A stretch of 64,000 nucleotides of DNA from Rhizobium sp. Leaf262 (GTDB lineage Bacteria; Pseudomonadota; Alphaproteobacteria; Rhizobiales; Rhizobiaceae), in assembly GCF_001422245.1 (NCBI RefSeq), contig NZ_LMMM01000003.1:62001-126000 (forward strand), written 5' to 3'. Of this stretch, positions 29,477-38,040 are shown piece by piece. Position numbers and translations under genes: made by a program. Numbering within the stretch: the stretch's first letter is position 1; every line of letters begins with the position of its first letter. The notes below the pieces were generated by a model. It saw only the letters and a list, made by a program, of their open reading frames with translations. It made no database searches and was not told the origin of the DNA.

Positions 29477-30559
29477 ATGCGTGTAGACCTGTTCGACTTC
29501 GACCTTCCTGACGACAACATCGCGCTTCGCCCGGCGAACCCGCGCGATAGTGCGCGTCTGCTCGTGGTCGATCCGAATGCAGGCAGCATGACGGATCATC
29601 AGGTCTTCGATCTCCCGAGTTTTCTGAAACCGGGCGACGCCCTGGTTTTCAACGACACCCGCGTCATTCCCGCCCAGCTCGAAGGCGTGCGGCTTCGCGA
29701 AGGTGCGCCGGAGACGGCCGTTTCCGCCACGCTTCACATGCGCGCAGATGCCAGTCGCTGGAAGGCGTTCGCCCGTCCCGGCAAGCGCATCAAGCAAGGC
29801 GACCGCATCCGTTTCGGCTACGCGCGTGACAATGCCTGCGGTTTGGCTTTCCTTGAGGCGACCGTAGAGGAGAAGGGCGATGAGGGCGAAATCACGCTGC
29901 TGTTCGACGTCTCCGGCCCCGTGCTGGACGAGGCCATCGCTTCCGTCGGTCACATTCCGCTTCCGCCCTATATCGCTGCCAAGCGTCCTGAAGACGCGCA
30001 GGATCAGACGGATTACCAGACCATCTACGCGCGCGAAAAAGGTGCCGTGGCAGCACCTACCGCAGGCCTTCACTTCACGCCCGCACTCTTCGAAGCCTTG
30101 GATGAAGCGGGTATCGAGCGGCATTTCGTTACGCTGCATGTCGGCGCGGGCACGTTTCTACCTGTCAAGGCTGACGATACCGAAGAGCACAAGATGCACC
30201 TCGAAATCGGTTATGTCTCAGAAGAAACAGCTGCCAAGCTGAATGCCGTCAAGGCGAGGGGCGGGCGCATCGTCTGCGTCGGTACGACCTCGCTTCGGCT
30301 GATCGAGAGTGCGGCTGCCGATGACGGGCAGATCATGCCCTGGTCCGGCCCGACAGGCATCTTCATCACGCCGGGATACCGCTTCAAGGCCGTCGATATT
30401 CTGATGACGAATTTTCACCTGCCGAAATCCACGCTGTTCATGCTGGTTTCGGCTTTCTGCGGGCTGGAAACCATGCGCGAGGCCTACACGCGCGCTATCG
30501 AAACCGGCTACCGTTTCTATTCCTATGGCGATTCCAGCCTCCTTTTTCGGAAGACCTGA
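29477..30559 (+). CDS. queA: S-adenosylmethionine:tRNA ribosyltransferase-isomerase
   Basis: It adds the epoxycyclopentane ring during queuosine synthesis on tRNA, using the ribosyl part of SAM. The 360 residues start [11 protein letters not shown] and contain [25 protein letters not shown] and [11 protein letters not shown], all QueA signatures. ATG 29477 is the family start, with AAGAG upstream. Its TGA shares one base with the ATG of tgt, so the two queuosine genes are coupled. Confidence 0.97.
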   Translation: MRVDLFDFDLPDDNIALRPANPRDSARLLVVDPNAGSMTDHQVFDLPSFLKPGDALVFNDTRVIPAQLEGVRLREGAPETAVSATLHMRADASRWKAFARPGKRIKQGDRIRFGYARDNACGLAFLEATVEEKGDEGEITLLFDVSGPVLDEAIASVGHIPLPPYIAAKRPEDAQDQTDYQTIYAREKGAVAAPTAGLHFTPALFEALDEAGIERHFVTLHVGAGTFLPVKADDTEEHKMHLEIGYVSEETAAKLNAVKARGGRIVCVGTTSLRLIESAAADDGQIMPWSGPTGIFITPGYRFKAVDILMTNFHLPKSTLFMLVSAFCGLETMREAYTRAIETGYRFYSYGDSSLLFRKT

Positions 30560-31689
30560 TGCACGAGAACTTCTCCTTCACCCTCAAAGCAACCAGCGGC
30601 GGCGCGCGTCTTGGCGAAGTGGCCATGCCACGCGGCACGATCCGCACACCGGCCTTCATGCCGGTCGGCACGGTCGGCACCGTCAAGGCCATGTATCTGG
30701 ATCAGGTGCGTGACCTCGGCGCAGATGTCATTCTGGGCAATACTTACCACCTGATGCTGCGCCCCGGCCCGGAGCGCGTACAGCGCCTTGGCGGTCTGCA
30801 TGAACTGATCCGCTGGCCGCACCCGATCCTCACCGATAGCGGGGGCTTTCAGGTCATGTCGCTGTCTGGCCTGCGCAAGCTGGATGAAAAGGGCGTCACT
30901 TTCAAAAGCCATGTGGACGGCTCGCTGCACCACATGTCGCCGGAACGCTCCATTGAAATTCAGGGCATGCTCGATTCGGACATCCAGATGCAGCTCGATG
31001 AATGCATTGCGCTTCCAGCGGAGCGCAAGGAAATCGAACGCGCCATGGAAATGTCCCTGCGCTGGGCAGAGCGTTGCCGCGTTGCCTTTGGCGAGCAGCC
31101 CGGCAAGGCCATGTTCGGCATCGTGCAGGGCGGCGACCAGCCGGATTTGCGTGTCCGCTCCGCCGAGGGTCTGAAGCAGCTCGATCTCAAGGGCTACGCC
31201 GTAGGCGGTCTGGCCGTGGGAGAACCGCAGGAGGTGATGCTGAGCATGCTCGACATCACATTGCCCGCGCTACCGACCGAAAAGCCGCGCTACCTGATGG
31301 GCGTCGGCACGCCGGATGATATTCTGAAATCGGTCGCGCGCGGCATCGATATGTTCGATTGCGTCATGCCAACCCGCTCCGGTCGTCACGGTCTGGCCTT
31401 CACCCGCCGTGGCCGCGTCAACATCCGCAACGCCCGCCACGCCGAAGACATGCGCCCGTTGGATGAGCAGTCCAACTGCCCGGCATCACGTGATTATTCC
31501 CGCGCCTACCTGCACCATCTGGCCCGTTCCAATGAAGCACTGGGCGGCATGCTGCTATCCTGGCACAATCTGGCCTATTATCAGGAACTGATGCAGGGCA
31601 TCCGCAAATCCATCGAAGAAGGCCGCTTTGCGGATTTCTATGCCGAGACCATTGAAATGTGGGCGAAAGGCGATATCGATCCAATCTGA
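30559..31689 (+). CDS. tgt: tRNA-guanine transglycosylase with degenerate zinc site
   Basis: It swaps guanine for preQ1 at position 34 of tRNAs with GUN anticodons. The 376 residues keep the catalytic aspartates ([21 protein letters not shown]) and the GIVQGG base-binding loop. The zinc site is unusual. E. coli has C-x-C-x2-C before [11 protein letters not shown]. Here residues 305-310 read S-N-C-P-A-S, so only Cys307 remains, although the partner His in SWHNLAYY is present. The enzyme may hold zinc weakly or not at all. Confidence 0.95.
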   Translation: MHENFSFTLKATSGGARLGEVAMPRGTIRTPAFMPVGTVGTVKAMYLDQVRDLGADVILGNTYHLMLRPGPERVQRLGGLHELIRWPHPILTDSGGFQVMSLSGLRKLDEKGVTFKSHVDGSLHHMSPERSIEIQGMLDSDIQMQLDECIALPAERKEIERAMEMSLRWAERCRVAFGEQPGKAMFGIVQGGDQPDLRVRSAEGLKQLDLKGYAVGGLAVGEPQEVMLSMLDITLPALPTEKPRYLMGVGTPDDILKSVARGIDMFDCVMPTRSGRHGLAFTRRGRVNIRNARHAEDMRPLDEQSNCPASRDYSRAYLHHLARSNEALGGMLLSWHNLAYYQELMQGIRKSIEEGRFADFYAETIEMWAKGDIDPI

Positions 31690-31724
31690 TATCGGATTTC
31701 ACTTGTTTGCCGGATCGAACGACA

Positions 31725-32876
31725 TTGCTCACCGCGCCTTATGTTCTCTTCCGCGATGATACGACTGGCTTGGTGACGCTCTTCACCGAGCCGGACAGCA
31801 TGATTGTTGCGCATGAGGTGGACGAATTTTTTCCGGCACTGGAGCGAATGGAAGAGGCGAGGGCGGCGGGAAAATATCTTGCCGGTTACATGTCTTACGA
31901 GGCCGGGTATCTCTTTGAAGACAAACTGGCGGCCTTTGCTGACGTCAAGCGCGATGTGCCGCTGCTGTCGTTCGGTGTTTTTTCATCGCCGGTCGAGAGC
32001 ACACATATCGTTCAGCAACCGCAGCCCTTGATGAGCCCGGATGATTTTTTGAGCGATGCCAAACCCGGCTGGACGCTGGAAGAATACAGCACGCAGTTCG
32101 CCAGACTTCACCAGCATCTGCGACAAGGAGATTGCTATCAGGCCAATCTCACCATGCCTGTCCACGCACGCTGGCATGGCGATCCGCTCAACGCCTTCTG
32201 GTCGCTGATCGAGCGGCAGCCTGTAAAATATGGCGCCCTGATCGATCTTGGCGGGCCGATCATTCTCTCGCGTTCGCCGGAACTGTTCTTCTCCGTCAAG
32301 GATGGCTGGATCGAGACACATCCGATGAAGGGAACGGTCAGGCGCGGCGCGACGCCTGAGCAGGACGCGGAACTGGTGGCCGGAATGCTGCGGGACGAAA
32401 AAACGCTGGCTGAAAACCGGATGATCGTCGATCTTCTGCGCAACGACGTTTCGCGCATCACCGAGGTCGGCACGCTGGATGTGCCCAAGCTCTTCGAGAT
32501 CGAAACCTACCCCACGGTCCACCAGATGGTAAGCCACGTGCGGGCGAAACTTCTGCCGGACATGAGTGTGCGCGATGTTTTCTCTGCGCTCTTTCCCTGC
32601 GGCTCGATCACAGGCGCGCCGAAGATGCGGGCGATGGAAATTCTTCACCATCTGGAGAGTGGCCCGCGCAATGCCTATTGCGGCGCTATCGGCGTGCTGT
32701 CACCCAATGGCGACATGCGCTTTTCCGTCGCGATCCGCACCATCACGCTTTTCGAGGATGGCAGAGCCACCTTCAATGTCGGTGGCGGTATCGTCTTCGA
32801 TTCCACCGCGGATGCGGAATATGACGAGTGCCTGCTGAAGGCAAAGTTCGCCACGGGCGAAAAGAAGCTCGTATAG
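31725..32876 (+). CDS. pabB: Aminodeoxychorismate synthase component I
   Basis: It converts chorismate to 4-amino-4-deoxychorismate for folate synthesis, with a separate glutaminase subunit. The protein has the chorismate-binding fold: HPMKGTVRRG, NRMIVDLLRND, FPCGSITGAPK and GGIVFDS. The start is uncertain. No ATG lies near the conserved opening, so TTG 31725 (383 residues) is proposed, with TTG 31707 or GTG 31659 as alternatives. pabC is not next to it. Confidence 0.9.
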   Translation: MLTAPYVLFRDDTTGLVTLFTEPDSMIVAHEVDEFFPALERMEEARAAGKYLAGYMSYEAGYLFEDKLAAFADVKRDVPLLSFGVFSSPVESTHIVQQPQPLMSPDDFLSDAKPGWTLEEYSTQFARLHQHLRQGDCYQANLTMPVHARWHGDPLNAFWSLIERQPVKYGALIDLGGPIILSRSPELFFSVKDGWIETHPMKGTVRRGATPEQDAELVAGMLRDEKTLAENRMIVDLLRNDVSRITEVGTLDVPKLFEIETYPTVHQMVSHVRAKLLPDMSVRDVFSALFPCGSITGAPKMRAMEILHHLESGPRNAYCGAIGVLSPNGDMRFSVAIRTITLFEDGRATFNVGGGIVFDSTADAEYDECLLKAKFATGEKKLV

Positions 32877-32919
32877 CCCGCGGCGCGAAGCGCGTAAGGC
32901 TATGGCGAACGTCCGTTTC

Positions 32920-33687
32920 TTAGGAGCAGGTGGCCTTTCCACATGTGCGCATATTGGCAATTTTTTCCTTGAGTGGAACCGCACCGACAGCACCGAAGAC
33001 CGCTTCGTTACCGATGACATAGGACGGTGTGCCCGTAATGCCGAGGCTGGTGGCCAGCTGATAGGCTTCCTTGACCTGCGCATCGTTTGGATTCGCCGCC
33101 ATTGACTTGCGGATATCGGCTTCCTTGATGCCGAGCGAATCCGCAACCTCGAGGGCGCTTGCCTCGTTGGCGCGACCGGAACTACCCAGCAAGGTGCGCT
33201 GGAACTCGGCGTATTTTTCAGGTGCGACGAGCTTCACGGCGTTGGAAACCTTGTGCGCTTCCATCGATTCAGGTCCGAGAATGGGAAATTCCTTGAGAAC
33301 GAAGCGGACTTTCTTGTCCGTTTTCAGAATCGTGTCGACGTCGCTCATTGCGCGTTTGCAGTAGCCGCAATTGTAATCGAAGAACTCGACCAGCGTAACG
33401 TCGCCATTGGGATTGCCAAGCGACAGGTCGTACTGGGATTCGAACAAAGTCTTCTTGTTATCGGCCACGGCTTCTGCCGCCTTGGCGTTGCGTGTCTCAT
33501 ACTGCTTGCGCTCGAGCGCTTCCTGGACTTCCAGCATGATCTCAGGGTTTTCGATCAGGTATTCCTTGATGAAGGCACCGAATTCCTTCTTCTGCTGATC
33601 GTCAAGCGCGTGAGCCGGCAAAGAGACGAGCAGCGTCGAGAGGGCCGTCAGGCTGGCGAGCGCTGTGGATTTGATCGAAAGTGCCAT
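32920..33687 (-). CDS. DsbA-family periplasmic thiol oxidoreductase
   Basis: This 255-residue protein has a signal peptide (ASLTALSTLLVSLPAHALD), then a helical N-terminal part near residues 35-75. A thioredoxin-fold DsbA domain follows, with the active site CGYC in FFDYNCGYCKRAM and the cis-proline segment TPSYVIG. It resembles the Com1/ScsC-like subgroup with an N-terminal helical, possibly oligomerising, extension. ATG 33687 is chosen because GAGGA lies seven bases upstream. It is divergent from the aminotransferase gene. Confidence 0.9.
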   Translation of the reverse strand: MALSIKSTALASLTALSTLLVSLPAHALDDQQKKEFGAFIKEYLIENPEIMLEVQEALERKQYETRNAKAAEAVADNKKTLFESQYDLSLGNPNGDVTLVEFFDYNCGYCKRAMSDVDTILKTDKKVRFVLKEFPILGPESMEAHKVSNAVKLVAPEKYAEFQRTLLGSSGRANEASALEVADSLGIKEADIRKSMAANPNDAQVKEAYQLATSLGITGTPSYVIGNEAVFGAVGAVPLKEKIANMRTCGKATCS

Positions 33688-33853
33688 GTCGGTCCTCATC
33701 AAGTCGTTACGGGGTGGTGATTCCGATATCCCCACGCAATTACCGTAATTTAATTTAAATGCCATATCGCAAATTAAATGCGTCCGTTGCGATCTCGTCA
33801 TTGTGAAGACAGCAATAATACGGCAAATGTCCGACAGGATTCCAAGAAAGAAC

Positions 33854-35020
33854 ATGCCCTTGATAACGTTGTCGAAGCGAAGCGCGGTTGAGCCCTTTCA
33901 TGCCATGGACATTCTGGCAGAAGCAAACCGCCGCAGACAAGCGGGGCGACCCGTCATCTCCATGGCCGTTGGACAGCCATCGCATGCAGCACCACGCGCA
34001 TCCCTGGAAGCCGCGGAGGCAGCCCTGAAGCATGGTCGCATCGGTTACACGGACGCGCTTGGACTTCGCGAGTTGCGCGAGGCGATTGCCTCCAGCTACA
34101 GGCTTCGCCACGGTGCAATCGTTGATCCCGCCCGCATTGCCGTGACGACGGGTTCTTCCGCCGCCTTCAATCTGGCGTTTCTGGCGCTGTTCGATGTGGG
34201 TGACGCCGTTGCCATCGCACGACCGGGTTATCCCGCTTATCGCAATATCCTCAAGGCGCTTGGTCTGAACGTGGTGGAAGTGCCGGTGACGGCAGAAACC
34301 GGTTACACGCTCACTCCCGCAAGCCTCGAGCGTGCTGAGACGAAGGCCGGTTGCAAGCTGAAGGGCGTGCTGCTGGCAAGTCCGGCCAACCCGACGGGAA
34401 CGGTGACCAGCCGTGATGCCTTGAAGCGCCTCATCTCATATTGTGACAGCCGCGATATCGCATTCATTTCAGATGAGATTTATCATGGACTGACTTTCGT
34501 CGGCGATGAAACCAGTGCCGTTGAAATCAGCGAAAACGCCGTCGTCATCAACTCATTCTCCAAATATTATTGCATGACCGGTTGGCGTATCGGCTGGATG
34601 GTGTTGCCGGAAAATCTGATCCGGCCGATCGAATGTCTGGCGCAAAGCATGTACATCTCGGCTCCGGAGCTTTCGCAACTTGCCGCGACCGCTGCCTTTT
34701 CAGCCGAAGAGGAACTCGACGTCTACAAGGAAAGCTACCGTACGAACCGCGATTTCCTGACGACGCGTCTGCCAGAGCTGGGCTTGCCGCTGGCATCGCC
34801 CATGGACGGTGCCTTTTATGCCTATGTCGATACCAGCCGTTATTCCAATGACAGCATGGATTTTGCCAGACGCATGCTGGCGGAAATCGATGTGGCAGCC
34901 ACGCCCGGTCTCGATTTCGATCCGCTGGAAGGGCATCGCGCTCTGCGGTTTTCCTATGCGGGTTCCGTCTCGGACATCGCCGAGGCAGTCGGGCGAATTG
35001 CAGGATGGCTGAAGTCATAA
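33854..35020 (+). CDS. Class I/II PLP-dependent aminotransferase
   Basis: This 388-residue fold-type I aminotransferase has GQPSHAAPR (substrate N-terminal loop), SPANPTGT (PLP contact), SDEIYHGL, and the PLP lysine in NSFSKYYCMTGWRIGW. The motifs place it with aspartate/aromatic aminotransferases of subgroup I-gamma, but the amino acid substrate cannot be fixed. ATG 33854 has AAGAAAG upstream; two earlier in-frame ATGs (33803, 33827) lack a site. Confidence 0.88.
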   Translation: MPLITLSKRSAVEPFHAMDILAEANRRRQAGRPVISMAVGQPSHAAPRASLEAAEAALKHGRIGYTDALGLRELREAIASSYRLRHGAIVDPARIAVTTGSSAAFNLAFLALFDVGDAVAIARPGYPAYRNILKALGLNVVEVPVTAETGYTLTPASLERAETKAGCKLKGVLLASPANPTGTVTSRDALKRLISYCDSRDIAFISDEIYHGLTFVGDETSAVEISENAVVINSFSKYYCMTGWRIGWMVLPENLIRPIECLAQSMYISAPELSQLAATAAFSAEEELDVYKESYRTNRDFLTTRLPELGLPLASPMDGAFYAYVDTSRYSNDSMDFARRMLAEIDVAATPGLDFDPLEGHRALRFSYAGSVSDIAEAVGRIAGWLKS

Positions 35021-35120
35021 GCCCTGATCGTTGCCGTTTTCGCAACCGATCTGTCAGGGATTTTGGTTCGAAATCTCATGAAAACCGCGCTAAGCTTTCC
35101 TCCTAACTCATGGGAGCGCA

Positions 35121-35828
35121 ATGATGTCGGCAGAAAAAGTAGCAGTGGTAACAGCGGGCGGCAGCGGCATGGGCGCTGGGGTGGCAAAGCGTTTGGCGGC
35201 TGATGGTTACAAAGTCGCCATCCTTTCCTCATCCGGTAAGGGCGAGGCGCTGGCGACCGAACTGGGCGGTATCGGCGTTACGGGCTCCAATCAGAACAAT
35301 GACGACCTGCAGAAGCTCGTGGACCGAACTCTTCAGATGTTCGGTCGAATAGATGTGCTCGTCAACAGTGCCGGACACGGGCCGCGTGCACCGATCCTCG
35401 ATATCTCCGATGAGCAGTGGCACACCGGACTCGATGTGTATCTGCTGAATGTCATCCGCCCGACGCGGCTGGTGACTCCAACAATGGTGGAGCAGAAATT
35501 CGGAGCTATCGTCAACATTTCCACCGCATGGGCATTTGAGCCGAGCGAAATGTTTCCGACATCGGCTGTCTTTCGTGCCGGTCTTGCCGCCTATACGAAA
35601 ATTTTTTCCGATACCTATGCAGCGCACAATATTCGCATGAACAACGTTCTGCCGGGGTGGATCGACAGCCTGCCCGCGACAGAGGAACGTCGCGACATGG
35701 TACCAATGCAACGTTACGGCAAAAGCGAGGAAATCGCTGCTACCGTCGCGTTTCTGGCGTCGGACGGAGCGGGCTATATCACAGGACAGAACCTGCGGGT
35801 GGACGGTGGACTGACCCGCTCCGTTTGA
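35121..35828 (+). CDS. SDR-family protein lacking the catalytic Tyr and Lys
   Basis: The 235 residues have the Rossmann fold of short-chain dehydrogenases. They include TAGGSGMGAG for the cofactor (residues 11-20), VNSAG at 81-85, IVNISTAW with Ser134, and the C-terminal GYITGQNLRVDGG. At the YxxxK position, 14 residues after Ser134, the sequence reads S148-A-V-F-R152. Tyr and Lys are thus replaced by Ser and Arg. It may bind NAD(P) without ordinary reductase activity, or use other residues. It stands between an aminotransferase and a response regulator. Confidence 0.8.
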   Translation: MMSAEKVAVVTAGGSGMGAGVAKRLAADGYKVAILSSSGKGEALATELGGIGVTGSNQNNDDLQKLVDRTLQMFGRIDVLVNSAGHGPRAPILDISDEQWHTGLDVYLLNVIRPTRLVTPTMVEQKFGAIVNISTAWAFEPSEMFPTSAVFRAGLAAYTKIFSDTYAAHNIRMNNVLPGWIDSLPATEERRDMVPMQRYGKSEEIAATVAFLASDGAGYITGQNLRVDGGLTRSV

Positions 35829-35913
35829 GCTGGCGCAATGTCCTCAGCGGCGATGTTACCTCCGCTCGATTCATCTTATCGGTGGATAGAGTCCCGATTC
35901 GACACTCCGGGAA

Positions 35914-35938
35914 GGAACCTGCACTCCGGCCCGGCGTT
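35914..35938 (+). promoter_or_regulatory. EcfG (RpoE2)-type promoter of the single-domain response regulator gene
   Basis: GGAAC at 35914-35918, 16 bases, then CGTT at 35935-35938, exactly the general-stress consensus. Transcription would start about 55-60 bases before ATG 36005. Confidence 0.6.
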
Positions 35939-36004
35939 GTTCAATCCAAGGTCAAAAATTCTCACGAATACGACGCTTGGATGTAGAAGCAGGTAACCAT
36001 AGTC

Positions 36005-36382
36005 ATGGGACAGCGAAACTCATACGCCAAACAGGTCGTGCTGGTCGTCGAAGACGACCCTCTCTTACGCATGATGGCCGTCGATCTCGTTGAGGACGCC
36101 GGCTTCGATGCCATAGAAGCATCTGCTGCGGATGAAGCGATGGAGATAATGGAAAGCCGCCCCGATATCGATGTCCTCTTCACCGATGTCGACATGCCCG
36201 GCAGCATGAACGGCGTTGGCCTTGCCAACTGGGCGCGTCGCGGGAACAGTCCGCTCGGAATCGTCTTGACATCCGGCCATCAAAATCCATCGGAAGACGC
36301 AATGCCGGAACGCAGCGTTTTCTTCCCCAAACCCTATGACTTTCAGAAAGTAGCCGATACGCTGAGGCTGATGACTGTCTGA
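36005..36382 (+). CDS. Single-domain response regulator
   Basis: This 125-residue stand-alone receiver domain has no output domain. The acidic pair is in VVEDDPLL, the phosphoacceptor Asp in LFTDVDMPG, the switch Thr/Ser in VLTSGH, and the Lys in FFPKPY. All residues for phosphorylation are present. Such proteins usually inhibit, tune or relay signals to a histidine kinase. The GGAAC-N16-CGTT promoter upstream suggests a place in the general stress response. No kinase gene is next to it. Confidence 0.9.
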   Translation: MGQRNSYAKQVVLVVEDDPLLRMMAVDLVEDAGFDAIEASAADEAMEIMESRPDIDVLFTDVDMPGSMNGVGLANWARRGNSPLGIVLTSGHQNPSEDAMPERSVFFPKPYDFQKVADTLRLMTV

Positions 36383-36518
36383 GTTAATACTAAAACAGTT
36401 GTCGCTTCAGATTCGCGAATAAGTAACCATAGTTCTGACGTGCGTCGTCGATTAATTATTCTGAAAATATCAGCAGTTATATTTGCTTCCAAAGCGATTA
36501 GGGATCTTTGGGGGTACT

Positions 36519-37355
36519 ATGAATTTTCTGGGAATTACAGGCATGCAGTATTCTGGCGTGCCATTTCATGACACAAGAATATTGCTGGCCGAAGACTCCA
36601 ATGTCTTCACCCAGATGATTGGCGCGAGACTGAAGGAGCTTCTCGGTCTTACAGTCGAGGTTTGCCGTAACTTCGAAGAACTGCAGGAATGCTACGAACG
36701 TTCTTCTGAAGAAGTGACTTTGGCTATTTCAAACATCAATTTGCCGGGTGCCGAAAACGGCGAGGCTCTGGAATATCTTGTCGATCTGTCCATTCCGACG
36801 ATTGTCTTTACCAGTACCTTCCACGAGGACACACGCGAGAAGCTGATCACGAAGGAAGTTGTCGATTACATCCTGAAGGACAACGTCTTTGCCGTCGACA
36901 TGCTGACGGAATCGGTTTGCCGCTTCCTCACGAACCATCGCCACCACGTATTGATCGTTGATGACAGCCCGACCGCACGCGCGCTTCTTTCCAGCCGCCT
37001 GAAGCGTTATAACTTCCGGGTCAGCCTAGCAGAAAGCGGTGCCAAAGCACTGGATATCCTGCGCAACAATCCTGATATCGGGCTGGTCGTGACCGATTAC
37101 AACATGCCCGATATCGATGGTTTCGAACTAACGCGCCGCATTCGCACCATGCGCGGTTCTCATGAGTTGCGCATCATCGGTGTGTCTTCTTCCACCAACC
37201 GGCTCTTATCTGCTCGTTTCCTCAAGGCAGGCGGCAACGACTTCATGCTGCGACCCTTCATCGACGAAGAGTTTTATTGCCGTGTGAACCAGAACCTCGA
37301 CACATTGGTCCAGATTCAGGCGGCGAAACTGAGCGGCAAGAAGGTCGCCGCTTAA
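36519..37355 (+). CDS. Tandem-receiver response regulator with a pseudo-receiver first domain
   Basis: This 278-residue protein is made of two receiver domains and nothing else. In domain 1 (about 20-135) the phosphoacceptor Asp is replaced by Asn72 (SNINLPG), though Thr98 and Lys120 remain, so it cannot be phosphorylated normally. Domain 2 (about 143-265) has DD148-149 and Asp193 (VVTDYNMPDIDG), but the usual Lys before Pro is Arg (MLRPF). A GGGGG site precedes ATG 36519. Its stop overlaps the converging gene. A relay or scaffold role is likely. Confidence 0.85.
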   Translation: MNFLGITGMQYSGVPFHDTRILLAEDSNVFTQMIGARLKELLGLTVEVCRNFEELQECYERSSEEVTLAISNINLPGAENGEALEYLVDLSIPTIVFTSTFHEDTREKLITKEVVDYILKDNVFAVDMLTESVCRFLTNHRHHVLIVDDSPTARALLSSRLKRYNFRVSLAESGAKALDILRNNPDIGLVVTDYNMPDIDGFELTRRIRTMRGSHELRIIGVSSSTNRLLSARFLKAGGNDFMLRPFIDEEFYCRVNQNLDTLVQIQAAKLSGKKVAA

Positions 37356-37963
37356 AGCGTCGCGCCCACGGTCTCGGGCTCCCGTTCGATCGGACGCCCG
37401 AGAGCCAGCTTTTCCGCCAGTTGCGGACCAAGCTTGTCGACATAGGCCTGGTCCGGCGAGGTGCCAAGTGCATCCAGCGTCTTCGAGAAGAAGCAGCGCG
37501 CCGAAGCAGCAGCGACGATATCGAATATCTCCGCGTCCGTCAGTGCGTGGGACTTCAGGGCATTAATGTCCGCCTGCGTGATCGAGGTGGCATCCCGCAC
37601 GACCTTTGCCGCAAAAATCATGATGGCGCGCTCCTGTTCATCCAGTGGCGCGTCTTCCGCATTGGCAACGATGTGCTCGAGCTCATCGTTCGACACTCCC
37701 TCGCGCGCCAGCACGGCAGCATGGGCCAGCATACAGTAAGACGAGCGCAGTTCGCGTGCAGCCGCAAGCGTGACCAACTCGTAACGTCGCGGCTCGATAT
37801 TTCCGCGCAGGCTGACCAGCAAGGCACTCCAGCTTTCCATGACCTCGGGACGATGACCGAAGGTCCGATACATATTGGGCAGATAGCCATAGGTCTTTTC
37901 GGCGTTGCGATACATCTCGGCGATCTTGCGGCTCGTCTTTGGTTCCGGCGGCGTGATGAACAT
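37352..37963 (-). CDS. AhpD-like/carboxymuconolactone-decarboxylase family protein
   Basis: This 203-residue all-helical protein is of the AhpD/CMD superfamily (peroxidase-related group). The core motif reads SSYCMLAHAAVL. The second Cys and the His three residues after it are kept, but the first Cys of the CxxC pair is Ser. A disulfide-relay mechanism as in AhpD is therefore unlikely, and a peroxide- or radical-related role is only inferred. CAGGAGAAAG precedes ATG 37961-37963. It overlaps the converging tandem-receiver gene by four bases. Confidence 0.85.
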   Translation of the reverse strand: MFITPPEPKTSRKIAEMYRNAEKTYGYLPNMYRTFGHRPEVMESWSALLVSLRGNIEPRRYELVTLAAARELRSSYCMLAHAAVLAREGVSNDELEHIVANAEDAPLDEQERAIMIFAAKVVRDATSITQADINALKSHALTDAEIFDIVAAASARCFFSKTLDALGTSPDQAYVDKLGPQLAEKLALGRPIEREPETVGATL

Positions 37964-38040
37964 GGCTTTCTCCTGTATTTCGATTATGCCTAAAATGTCT
38001 GAGCGCCGAATTCGATCAGTGTTGCCTATGATTTTTTTAA

